The position numbers and the translations under genes are program-made. A stretch of 64,000 nt of DNA from Tunturiibacter gelidiferens (GTDB lineage: Bacteria > Acidobacteriota > Terriglobia > Terriglobales > Acidobacteriaceae): positions 1 through 64,000 of the forward strand of contig NZ_JACHEB010000016.1 in NCBI RefSeq assembly GCF_014201335.1, read 5' to 3'. Below are positions 55,078 through 64,000 of the stretch, one piece after another (the first letter of the stretch is position 1; every line of letters starts with the position of its first letter). The notes under the pieces are model-generated. The model saw only the letters and a list, made by a program, of their open reading frames with translations, had not been told where the DNA came from and made no database searches.

Positions 55078-56379
55078 TTACGCGACGACCACGCTATCGG
55101 ATCCGACACGCCGAGCCAACCGCATCAGTAGTGCAATCAAGAGAAGCGCCCCGAAGTACATATAAGACTGCAACACATTCCATCCGCGCTTATCCGCCAA
55201 CAGATTCGTCGCCGACAGAAAATTGACGCAAAGAAAAAAAGACACCCCCCACAGCCAGGGCCTCTTGCTCTCCCAGCACCCATAAGCAAACCAGAACCAC
55301 GCAAAGATCCCCAGCACTATCCCGTAGTGATGCTCCCACGCCATCGGCGAAGCCGCGACCGACGCCAGCCCCATCGCAGCGAGATCTCCCGTAGATCCAC
55401 GAAGCCGTCCCCACGGAAACAGCAGTACACCCCCAATCAGTACCAGCGACGTGATGACCGTAGTCCGATAAACCCACCCAACATAGGGTGTGTAAAGATG
55501 CGGCGTGTATCCCAGATTTTCGCCGTTGAAGATCATTCGATTCAACGTCCCGAACATCGACTGATTCGCATAGTGCGACTGCGCCTTATGGCTCAGACTC
55601 GCCAGCACACCGACATAGTCCAGATTGTTATGCCAACCAAAGACCGCAACCGACATCGCCAGCAAAACAGTCGAGCAAACCAAAAACGCCCACATCGCAC
55701 CCCATCGCCGCCGCACCACCATCCAAACCAGCAGCAGCACATATTGAGGCTTCACAAACGCCAGCAGCGCCGCCACCACTCCAGCCTCGCGTTCGCGCCC
55801 CGACGTCCAGAGGTAAAGCATCAACGCAAAGCCAAAAGAAAGCATCGTCTGCGCGTTCCCCAGCGAATATCCCTTCAGCAGCGGATAACACGCCAGGCAA
55901 GCCAGTATCACCGCAATAATCGCCGACCACGTCAACTCCGCACCCCGCCTTCGCAACAGCCTGCGCCCCATCGCAAGCGACACCGCCGGAATACCCACAA
56001 CCGACAGCCAGGAAAATAACGCCAGCAGGCGAAGCATCGCCGCATCACCGACTCCAAGCCTGCGAAGCGCAAGCAGAGGAAGCTCACTCGCCAACGAGTA
56101 GATCAGCGTGTCATACAGAGGAGCAGCGTAGATAGGTTTCGTGGGATTCGCGTCAAAGTAGTCCAGCGACTTCATCATCGGGAGCCACGAATCAGTCCAC
56201 TGCCGCATGTGCAGAAAGTCGGCGACCTCCATCTTGAGGCCCCCAGGATTTCCCAGATGAAGCGCTCGACACAGACCCCACTGAACAACATTGGCCAGCA
56301 GCAGACTACACACAACAAAAAGGAGAAGCCGCTTGCCGTGGGTAGCGGCGCTGAAGTTATTAACTGTCGGGGACCTCAC
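55078..56379 (-). CDS. GT87-like (DUF2029) glycosyltransferase membrane protein
   Basis: 433-aa multi-pass membrane protein. It shows GT87 features: AFVKPQYVLLLVWMVV and SHYANQSMFGTLNRMIFNGEN (NQS motif) between helices, and MAWEHHYGIVLG. GT87 enzymes are polyprenyl-phosphate-mannose-dependent mannosyltransferases in actinobacteria; the sugar here is unknown. It is convergent with the GT39 gene. Confidence 0.8.
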   Translation of the reverse strand: MRSPTVNNFSAATHGKRLLLFVVCSLLLANVVQWGLCRALHLGNPGGLKMEVADFLHMRQWTDSWLPMMKSLDYFDANPTKPIYAAPLYDTLIYSLASELPLLALRRLGVGDAAMLRLLALFSWLSVVGIPAVSLAMGRRLLRRRGAELTWSAIIAVILACLACYPLLKGYSLGNAQTMLSFGFALMLYLWTSGREREAGVVAALLAFVKPQYVLLLVWMVVRRRWGAMWAFLVCSTVLLAMSVAVFGWHNNLDYVGVLASLSHKAQSHYANQSMFGTLNRMIFNGENLGYTPHLYTPYVGWVYRTTVITSLVLIGGVLLFPWGRLRGSTGDLAAMGLASVAASPMAWEHHYGIVLGIFAWFWFAYGCWESKRPWLWGVSFFLCVNFLSATNLLADKRGWNVLQSYMYFGALLLIALLMRLARRVGSDSVVVA

Positions 56380-56423
56380 GCTCTCACTCTATCAAACAGG
56401 TTTGATCGGCCTTAAATAAAAGA

Positions 56424-56452
56424 ACGGGCCCACTAGACTAAAGTGGGCCCGT
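56424..56452 (-). terminator. rho-independent terminator of clpB
   Basis: ACGGGCCCACT (56424-56434) pairs perfectly with AGTGGGCCCGT (56442-56452), 11 bases, 7-base loop. On the clpB strand it is followed by a T-rich stretch (TCTTTTATTT). It lies 20 bases beyond the clpB stop. Confidence 0.88.
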
Positions 56453-56471
56453 CATTCTCTTTACAACGCCG

Positions 56472-59129
<2,658 letters not shown>

Positions 59130-59215
59130 AAATCTCCATCTCCTCAACTACTTCAACTAAATTTTGAGCTTTACCCTTTAATTAGACGCCTGAAATCAAC
59201 AGAAGATGCGGAATC

Positions 59216-59246
59216 TGATAATAACTCACTCACATCTGGCAATCAG
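59216..59246 (-). promoter_or_regulatory. shared heat-shock box upstream of clpB
   Basis: On the + strand this reads TGATAATAACTCACTCA followed by CATCTGGCA. The same block is found upstream of hsp20 at 61158-61188 with 22 of the first 26 bases identical. It begins 86 bases before the clpB start codon, a plausible promoter or operator position. The sequence does not fit the CIRCE (TTAGCACTC-N9-GAGTGCTAA) or HAIR (CTTGAGT-N7-ACTCAAG) operators well. Function inferred. Confidence 0.5.
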
Positions 59247-59328
59247 CCCTCTAGTCCAGACAAGCTCCTCCGACAAAGGAGAACCATGACGCCGAACCCA
59301 AACAGTGAAGATCTAAGGCTCGTGCCCA

Positions 59329-60069
59329 ATGAAAGTAGACTTGTCCTCAACTCTCATGACTACCAACACCATCCCCGAGCCCAGCGAGCTGTCTGATGCG
59401 TTGATACTCGCTAGCACCGGCGGCCTCCTCGACGCCTTCGTATACCTCAACCATGGCCACGTCTTCGCCAACACCATGACCGGAAATGTCGTCTTACTTG
59501 GGATAGCAATCCTGGGCCATCAATGGCGCGAAGTCGTCCCCCACCTGGTCCCTATCCTTGGCTTCTTCGCCGGCGTTTCGTCCTCCCGGCATCTGCGCAC
59601 ACGAAGCAACCGAGCCGTCACCATTGCCCTGGCCTTCGAGATAATCACTCTCTTTGCCCTGGGCTGGATGCCAGCCAGCTTCCCCGACACCCTATTCACC
59701 GCTATCGTCGCCTACGTCGCTGCGTTCCAGGTCACAAGCTTCCGCCATGTCAACCAGCTCTCGTTCAACTCCACCTTCATTACCGGAAATCTACGCAACG
59801 CAATCGAGGGAGTTCATGACGCTCTCGACCCCTTCGGCACGCCCGACACCCGCGAGAAAGGCCGCGCCCAAGGCCTCGCCCTTGGCCTCATCTGTCTCTG
59901 TTTCCTGGCTGGAGCCGTTCTCGGAGCCTGGGCCGCGCCCCATCTCGCCAACCGCTCCCTCTGGCTCACCGAACCGCTGCTTTTCTTCGTAGCTCTCCGG
60001 AACCTTCGCCGCGCCGCTAAACCCGAATCACCCCACGTCGCTGCCCCAAACGCAGTCCCTTCGAAATAG
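59329..60069 (+). CDS. DUF1275 (YoaK-like) membrane protein
   Basis: 246-aa membrane protein with about six helices. Signature GGLLDAFVYLNHGHVFANTMTGNVVLLG near the N-terminus and HVNQLSFNSTFITGNLRNAIEG in the middle, both typical of DUF1275. Role unknown; homologues are found beside various metabolic genes. The ATG at 59329 is used; an in-frame ATG at 59356 is an alternative. It is divergent from clpB. Confidence 0.85.
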   Translation: MKVDLSSTLMTTNTIPEPSELSDALILASTGGLLDAFVYLNHGHVFANTMTGNVVLLGIAILGHQWREVVPHLVPILGFFAGVSSSRHLRTRSNRAVTIALAFEIITLFALGWMPASFPDTLFTAIVAYVAAFQVTSFRHVNQLSFNSTFITGNLRNAIEGVHDALDPFGTPDTREKGRAQGLALGLICLCFLAGAVLGAWAAPHLANRSLWLTEPLLFFVALRNLRRAAKPESPHVAAPNAVPSK

Positions 60070-60111
60070 CTTTCAACCCACCCTCACTCACAAGAAGACC
60101 TTCGGTCGACT

Positions 60112-60432
60112 TCACCCTGCTTCGACATACTCCACTTCGCCGCCGGGATAGTCTATCTTGAGTGTTGGTCGCTCCAAATCACTGGCATGCCTGGGCATCC
60201 CATCGGCTTGGCGCCCCTTCACGCAACACGTAATCTGGCATTCAGGCATCATTCGCCGCATCTGGTCCAGTCCAGCGTGAGTGCCGTCCCAGAAGACCGT
60301 ATTGCCGACATGGTTGCCGTACTCGTCGGTCCGCACTTCTTGTTCAGGCGCGAGAACCAGAAGAAATCGGCGGATAGGTGCAACAAACCATGAGTGATTG
60401 ATAATTTCAACAGGCTCGCACCCTGAGCGCAC
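60112..60432 (-). CDS. hypothetical protein (106 aa), uncertain
   Basis: Open frame with plausible codon use on the minus strand. The product is soluble, with segments such as LLVLAPEQEVRTDEYGNHVG and DQMRRMMPECQITCCVK. No family is recognised and no convincing ribosome binding site precedes the first ATG. It fills most of the gap between the DUF1275 gene and hsp20. It could be real, degraded or chance. Confidence 0.35.
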   Translation of the reverse strand: MRSGCEPVEIINHSWFVAPIRRFLLVLAPEQEVRTDEYGNHVGNTVFWDGTHAGLDQMRRMMPECQITCCVKGRQADGMPRHASDLERPTLKIDYPGGEVEYVEAG

Positions 60433-60529
60433 AGTGCACCTGCTTCCGGCGGACTTTATAGCACTTTGCGCATACAGCTGTTTAGGTCTCTTTAGTAACC
60501 AATATCGAACTTAGCCGTCCCGCAAAAAA

Positions 60530-60557
60530 GAAGAGGGGGGCATGCGCCCTCCCCTTC
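60530..60557 (-). terminator. terminator of hsp20
   Basis: GAAGAGGGGGGC (60530-60541) pairs with GCCCTCCCCTTC (60546-60557) with one mismatch and one G-T pair around a 4-base loop. On the hsp20 strand it is followed by a run of six T. It lies 18 bases past the hsp20 stop. Confidence 0.8.
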
Positions 60558-60575
60558 AAAAAATATTAGAGCGAA

Positions 60576-61058
60576 TTACTGAGCCGTCTCAGCCTCAACC
60601 TGCCTCGAGCCGCCCACCTGCACCTTAATCTGCTTCGGCTGCGCCTCTGCCTTCTTTGGCAGCGCGATCGTCAACACGCCAGCGTCCGAAGAAGCTGTTA
60701 CACCCTCCGTGTTCACAGTCTGCGGCAGAGTAAAGCTGCGAACGAAGCTTCCAAATCGCCGTTCGATCCGGTGGAAGTTCTCAGCCTTCTCGGTCTGCTC
60801 AAACTTCCGCTCGCCCTTGATCACCAGCGTCTGATTCTCCAGACGGATGTCCAGATCCTCCTGTTTTACGCCGGGAATCTCAAGCTTCACAACCAGCTTG
60901 TCCGCGTCTTCATAAACGTCCACCGCCGGAGTAAAGCCCGCGTTCGAGCCCTCCACCGATCCCGCAAAGTCGTTGAAGATCGAGTTCAACCGCTTCTGCA
61001 ACCCTGCAACATCTTCAAAAGGCGTCCGCAACGGCACAAATCGAGTCATCGTTGTCAT
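60576..61058 (-). CDS. small heat shock protein Hsp20 (alpha-crystallin family)
   Basis: ATP-independent holdase chaperone of 160 aa. The alpha-crystallin domain spans about residues 43-140. It contains PAVDVYEDADKLVVKLEIPGVKQEDLDIRLENQ, and a late GVLTIALPKKAE strand with the expected G-x-L core. A flexible N-terminal segment and a short tail flank it. ATG at 61058 has AGGAGGG 6 bases upstream. The promoter region carries the same box as clpB (61158-61188). Confidence 0.95.
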   Translation of the reverse strand: MTTMTRFVPLRTPFEDVAGLQKRLNSIFNDFAGSVEGSNAGFTPAVDVYEDADKLVVKLEIPGVKQEDLDIRLENQTLVIKGERKFEQTEKAENFHRIERRFGSFVRSFTLPQTVNTEGVTASSDAGVLTIALPKKAEAQPKQIKVQVGGSRQVEAETAQ

Positions 61059-61157
61059 AAAACCCTCCTATTCAGATACTTGAATGTCTCGGAGCAGGCC
61101 TTCAAACCGCCCCGCACTACTTTAGACGCAGATCAGCTTAAATAGTTGCATATAATT

Positions 61158-61188
61158 TGATAATAAATCACTCATATATTGCATAGTG
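61158..61188 (-). promoter_or_regulatory. shared heat-shock box upstream of hsp20
   Basis: Reads TGATAATAAATCACTCA followed by TATATTGCA on the + strand, the near-twin of the block upstream of clpB at 59216. It starts 100 bases before the hsp20 start codon. The flanking AGTGCTAA at 61185-61192 is like the right half of a CIRCE operator, but the spacing from the TCACTC half is wrong by one base and the clpB copy lacks it. Inferred regulatory element. Confidence 0.5.
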
Positions 61189-61319
61189 CTAAAAATGAAT
61201 CGTTTAGAAGCTCCCTGAGCCTCAAATCAACCCTCAAAGGGCAAACATAACCCCTCGGTGTAATCGCCTACACCAGCCATCTGCTCTACAATCCTCCAAA
61301 GCAGCAAGAGGGCTAGCGA

Positions 61320-62291
61320 ATGACTGTTTCTGTCGTAATGCCCACCTATAACGCTCGGCCCTTCCTCCGCGACGCCATCGCCAGCGTTCTCGGCCAAACC
61401 TGGACCGACTTCGAACTCATCATCGTCGATGACGGCTCGACCGACGATTCGCTCGCCGTCGCCCAGTCCTTTGCCGAGACTGATCCGCGCGTCAAGGTCT
61501 TCGGTCAGCCCAATGCCGGCACCGCACTCGCACTCAATCGGGCCATCGACCTCGCCTCCTCCGAGTGGGTCTTCATCATGCACTCTGACGACCTCATGCA
61601 CCCCAATCGCCTCGAGCGCCAGTTAGCCTTCCTCGAGGAACATCCGGAACTCGCCGTCGCCAGCAGCCTCGTCCGCCACATCGACGACAGCGGAAGAGTC
61701 ATTGGCCGGGACAACTCCTTCTTATTCACTCACGAGGAGATCGAAGAAAAAATCCGCCTCAACAAGCTCATCGGCTTCAACCACCCGGCCGTCGTGCTTC
61801 GCAAAAGCGTCGTTCAAAGCATCGGAGGATATCGGCAGGAGTTCTGGCCAGCCGAAGACATCGACCTCTGGAACCGCCTCGCCGAGCAAGGCCACAAGAT
61901 CCTCGTCCAGCCCGAAACGCTCCTCGACTACCGCATCCACGGCGGCTCGGCCTCCATCTCCCGCGCACACCTCACCCGAATCAAAGTCCGCTGGCTCAAA
62001 GACTCCATGCTCCGCCGCCGCAGAAACGAACCCGAGCTTACGTGGGACCAGTTCCTCTCCCTCCGCCGCAAGTATCCCATCAAGCGCCGAATCAACGAAG
62101 AGCGAGTCGACTTCTCGCAGATCTTCTACAAAGCCGCCGTCGGACACTTCGCCAAAAAGCAGTATCTCCACACCGTAGGCAACGCGGCCCTCGCCGTTCT
62201 CCTGCGCCCCTGGTACATCTCCTCCGAGATCATCAGCAAATCGAAGTGGCGGGTTAAAGGCAACACGAATCAAACCGAGTCGTCCTTCTAG
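61320..62291 (+). CDS. GT2 family glycosyltransferase
   Basis: Transfers a sugar from a nucleotide donor to a glycan or lipid acceptor at the cytoplasmic face. GT-A fold: VSVVMPTYNARPFLRDAIASVLGQT at the start, IIVDDGSTDDSL, MHSDDLMHPNRL in the DxD position (SDD), and GYRQEFWPAEDIDLWNRLAEQG with the catalytic ED. 323 aa; no clear transmembrane segments. It stands alone between hsp20 and the S10 peptidase. It may contribute to the same surface glycan as the genes at 50-56 kb, which is inference. Confidence 0.88.
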   Translation: MTVSVVMPTYNARPFLRDAIASVLGQTWTDFELIIVDDGSTDDSLAVAQSFAETDPRVKVFGQPNAGTALALNRAIDLASSEWVFIMHSDDLMHPNRLERQLAFLEEHPELAVASSLVRHIDDSGRVIGRDNSFLFTHEEIEEKIRLNKLIGFNHPAVVLRKSVVQSIGGYRQEFWPAEDIDLWNRLAEQGHKILVQPETLLDYRIHGGSASISRAHLTRIKVRWLKDSMLRRRRNEPELTWDQFLSLRRKYPIKRRINEERVDFSQIFYKAAVGHFAKKQYLHTVGNAALAVLLRPWYISSEIISKSKWRVKGNTNQTESSF

Positions 62292-62321
62292 CCCGCCACC
62301 TCTCGATCGCCAAAAACCCTG

Positions 62322-63998
62322 CTACTTCCCGTCCTCCGTCCCCCGGATAAACGCCGCCACATCCGCATGGAATTGCTTCAGCACGTCCTCATTCACATAC
62401 ACCATATGGCCGCTCTGGTAGTAGTGATAGCTGATATTCGCCTGTAGCTTCTGTGGAATCTGCAGATGATGCATCTCGAACTTGCCCTCGAAGTAAGGCG
62501 TCGCCAGGTCGTAGTACCCACCTGCCAGCATCACCTTCATCTTCGGATTCGACTTCATCGTGTACGCCAGATCCGGCATCACATTCGTCCCGCCCCACTG
62601 CTGATTCGCCGGCGGGCCACCCGGTGGCTGGTGCCGCAAATCCCACGTAAAGTCCGGATCCTCATAAGCCCCCGGCTTATACGTCTGATTCTCGCCATAC
62701 TTCAGATCCGTCCGCATGTAGTGATTCAGCGCCGCCGTATAGGCAGAGGAGATTGCATTGCTCTGCGGGTCATACTCCGCATCCGAGCTCAGCGGATCGA
62801 TATCCGGCCCCTTGTACCGCGTATCCAACCGTCCTGTCGTCGTCTCATCGTCAAGCTGCAGTTGCTTGCTGAATGCAGCACCTGTTACCCGAAGATTCGC
62901 CCTCATCAAATACGCCACCGGCAGCCCGGTGTACTGATGCAGCTTCTCCGCCACAGCCTGCTTCGAAGCCTCGGGCAGCTCCGAACCCTTCAGCAGAGCG
63001 CTCATATAGTCGCCCAGTGCGTACTGCTCCACCTCGGCCAGAAACGGCTCCAGCGCCGCAGGCTGCGTCAGCAGCTTGTGATGATAAAAAGCGCTCGCCG
63101 CAAACGTAGGCAGACCCAGCGCATACGCCTGGTCCACCCCAGGATTCCACTTCGGCCCATCGATGCTGTTATCAAAGCTCAAAATCTGCGACAGCAGAAC
63201 AATTCCATTCAAATCCACGTTCTGCAAAACGGCCGACAGCACCGCGCTCCGCGGCGTCCCATAGCTCTCGCCCATCAGGTACTTCGGCGAGTTCCATCGG
63301 TTGAACTTCGTCAGAAACCTGCGAATGAATCGGTCGAACGCATGCGCATCCTGGTCCACGCCCCAGAACGCCTTCTCCTTATCCTCGCCCATAATCCGGC
63401 TGAACCCGGTCCCCGGCGCGTCGATAAAGACCACATCGCTCACATCCAGCAGACTGTAGTCGTTATTGACGATCTTGTACGGCGCGGCTTCATCATGCTG
63501 TGCATCGGTCGTCACCACGCGCTTGGGGCCAAACGAACCCATATGCAGCCACATCGTCGCCGACCCCGGCCCACCGTTATACAAAAACGTTACAGGCCGC
63601 CCCGCTGGCGCATCTTTCTTGAAGTACGCCACATAAAACATCCGCGCCGTGGCAGTCGCTTCCTCCGGCTTCTCCGGATCTGGCGCCTTCACTCCCGTAT
63701 CCGGCAACATCTTCCCATCCAGCCCCAGCATTGCGTCCTGGGAGTCCGTCGAGCCCACCGTCAGCGTGCCCGCGACCGCACGATAAGCAATCTTCTCCCC
63801 TCCCACCGTCACCGAGCCCTCTGTAGTCGAATCCGCCGGCGGCTCCGCAGACTCCACCACCGGCGTCCCCGTCACCACCAGCTTCTGGTCCTTCTTCTTA
63901 TCGCTGTCTTTCTTCTCCTGCGCCCCCGCCCCCATCGCAAAAGCGACAGCCATCAGCACGCCGCAAGACGCACCCTTCAAAAGCAAATTCCTCGACAT
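62322..63998 (-). CDS. secreted S10 family serine carboxypeptidase-like protein
   Basis: 558-aa alpha/beta-hydrolase peptidase with a signal peptide (MSRNLLLKGASCGVLMAVAFAMGAGAQ broken by a cleavage site after GAQ). The catalytic Ser is in MGESYGTPR, the Asp in GYYDLATPYFEG and the His in QSGHMVYV. LYNGGPGSATMW forms the oxyanion region. A Lys/Asp-rich stretch (KKDSDKKKDQK) follows the signal. It releases C-terminal residues or deacylates a substrate outside the cytoplasm. Start at 63998 lies close to the window edge, and upstream sequence is not visible. Confidence 0.9.
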   Translation of the reverse strand: MSRNLLLKGASCGVLMAVAFAMGAGAQEKKDSDKKKDQKLVVTGTPVVESAEPPADSTTEGSVTVGGEKIAYRAVAGTLTVGSTDSQDAMLGLDGKMLPDTGVKAPDPEKPEEATATARMFYVAYFKKDAPAGRPVTFLYNGGPGSATMWLHMGSFGPKRVVTTDAQHDEAAPYKIVNNDYSLLDVSDVVFIDAPGTGFSRIMGEDKEKAFWGVDQDAHAFDRFIRRFLTKFNRWNSPKYLMGESYGTPRSAVLSAVLQNVDLNGIVLLSQILSFDNSIDGPKWNPGVDQAYALGLPTFAASAFYHHKLLTQPAALEPFLAEVEQYALGDYMSALLKGSELPEASKQAVAEKLHQYTGLPVAYLMRANLRVTGAAFSKQLQLDDETTTGRLDTRYKGPDIDPLSSDAEYDPQSNAISSAYTAALNHYMRTDLKYGENQTYKPGAYEDPDFTWDLRHQPPGGPPANQQWGGTNVMPDLAYTMKSNPKMKVMLAGGYYDLATPYFEGKFEMHHLQIPQKLQANISYHYYQSGHMVYVNEDVLKQFHADVAAFIRGTEDGK

Positions 63999-64000
63999 CC

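Noticed and set aside
61165..61192. CIRCE operator upstream of hsp20
   Set aside because: TCACTC and AGTGCTAA halves are present, but the left half and the spacing deviate, and the clpB twin has no right half. The shared box is reported instead.

Overview
The window looks like chromosomal DNA of a soil Acidobacteriota, most likely family Acidobacteriaceae (Terriglobus/Granulicella/Edaphobacter type). This is inferred from the gene content: extracytoplasmic GH27, GH35 and GH127 glycosidases, an OmpL-like porin, a FecR protein with a Gly/Tyr-rich tail, HslVU, an M28 peptidase with a PA domain, and a small zinc-ribbon protein. High GC and short intergenic gaps agree. No rRNA, tRNA or CRISPR array was found. 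No taxonomic marker was searched.

Layout. 1-2.2 kb: a broken IS110-family transposase with a long non-coding flank, then two unrecognised genes. 2.4-5.7 kb: divergent secreted alpha-galactosidase (GH27) and M28 peptidase. 5.7-9.5 kb: zinc-ribbon microprotein, OsmC, a DUF1624 membrane acyltransferase-like protein, a CDF metal exporter, a REP-like inverted-repeat element and a DUF3592-like protein. 9.6-11.9 kb: hslVU. 12.2-15.8 kb: FecR-like protein, a 750-base gap, a membrane diguanylate cyclase and a frameshifted secreted protein. 15.9-19.1 kb: an FN3 lipoprotein / FAH hydrolase / transaldolase operon. 19.2-31.4 kb: XRE-cupin regulator, mutY, a YdeI-like protein, an L,D-transpeptidase, an integral membrane protein, a DUF2251-like protein, a deoxyribonucleotidase with a zinc-ribbon coiled coil, an M1 aminopeptidase, PaiB and a DHA2 efflux pump. 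31.8-38.5 kb: a sugar-use island (porin, GH35, aldo/keto reductase, GH127). 38.5-43.2 kb: membrane protein, ATP-dependent DNA ligase, alpha/beta hydrolase. 43.4-47.6 kb: prfA ... prmC block. 47.8-50.0 kb: molybdopterin oxidoreductase plus cytochrome b. 50.1-56.4 kb: a polyprenyl-linked glycan gene group (FAD oxidoreductase, UbiA prenyltransferase, GT39, GT87). 56.5-61.1 kb: heat-shock genes clpB and hsp20, sharing an upstream box, with a DUF1275 gene between. 61.3-64 kb: GT2 glycosyltransferase and S10 carboxypeptidase.

How the genes fit together. Protein quality control recurs (HslVU, ClpB, Hsp20, MutY for DNA). Carbohydrate scavenging is carried by secreted glycosidases around a porin. Envelope glycan building is suggested by the UbiA/GT39/GT87/GT2 group. 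RF1 (prfA) and its methylase PrmC lie in the same co-directional run.

The most unusual signals are: a near-identical box upstream of clpB and hsp20; a 26-base REP-like repeat in three copies, two forming a long inverted repeat; an N-terminal extension in front of the HslV catalytic threonine; a DPPR-synthase-like UbiA beside an FAD oxidoreductase and GT-C enzymes; and a GC-skew change from G-rich to C-rich on the + strand somewhere around 24-31 kb, independent of gene direction.
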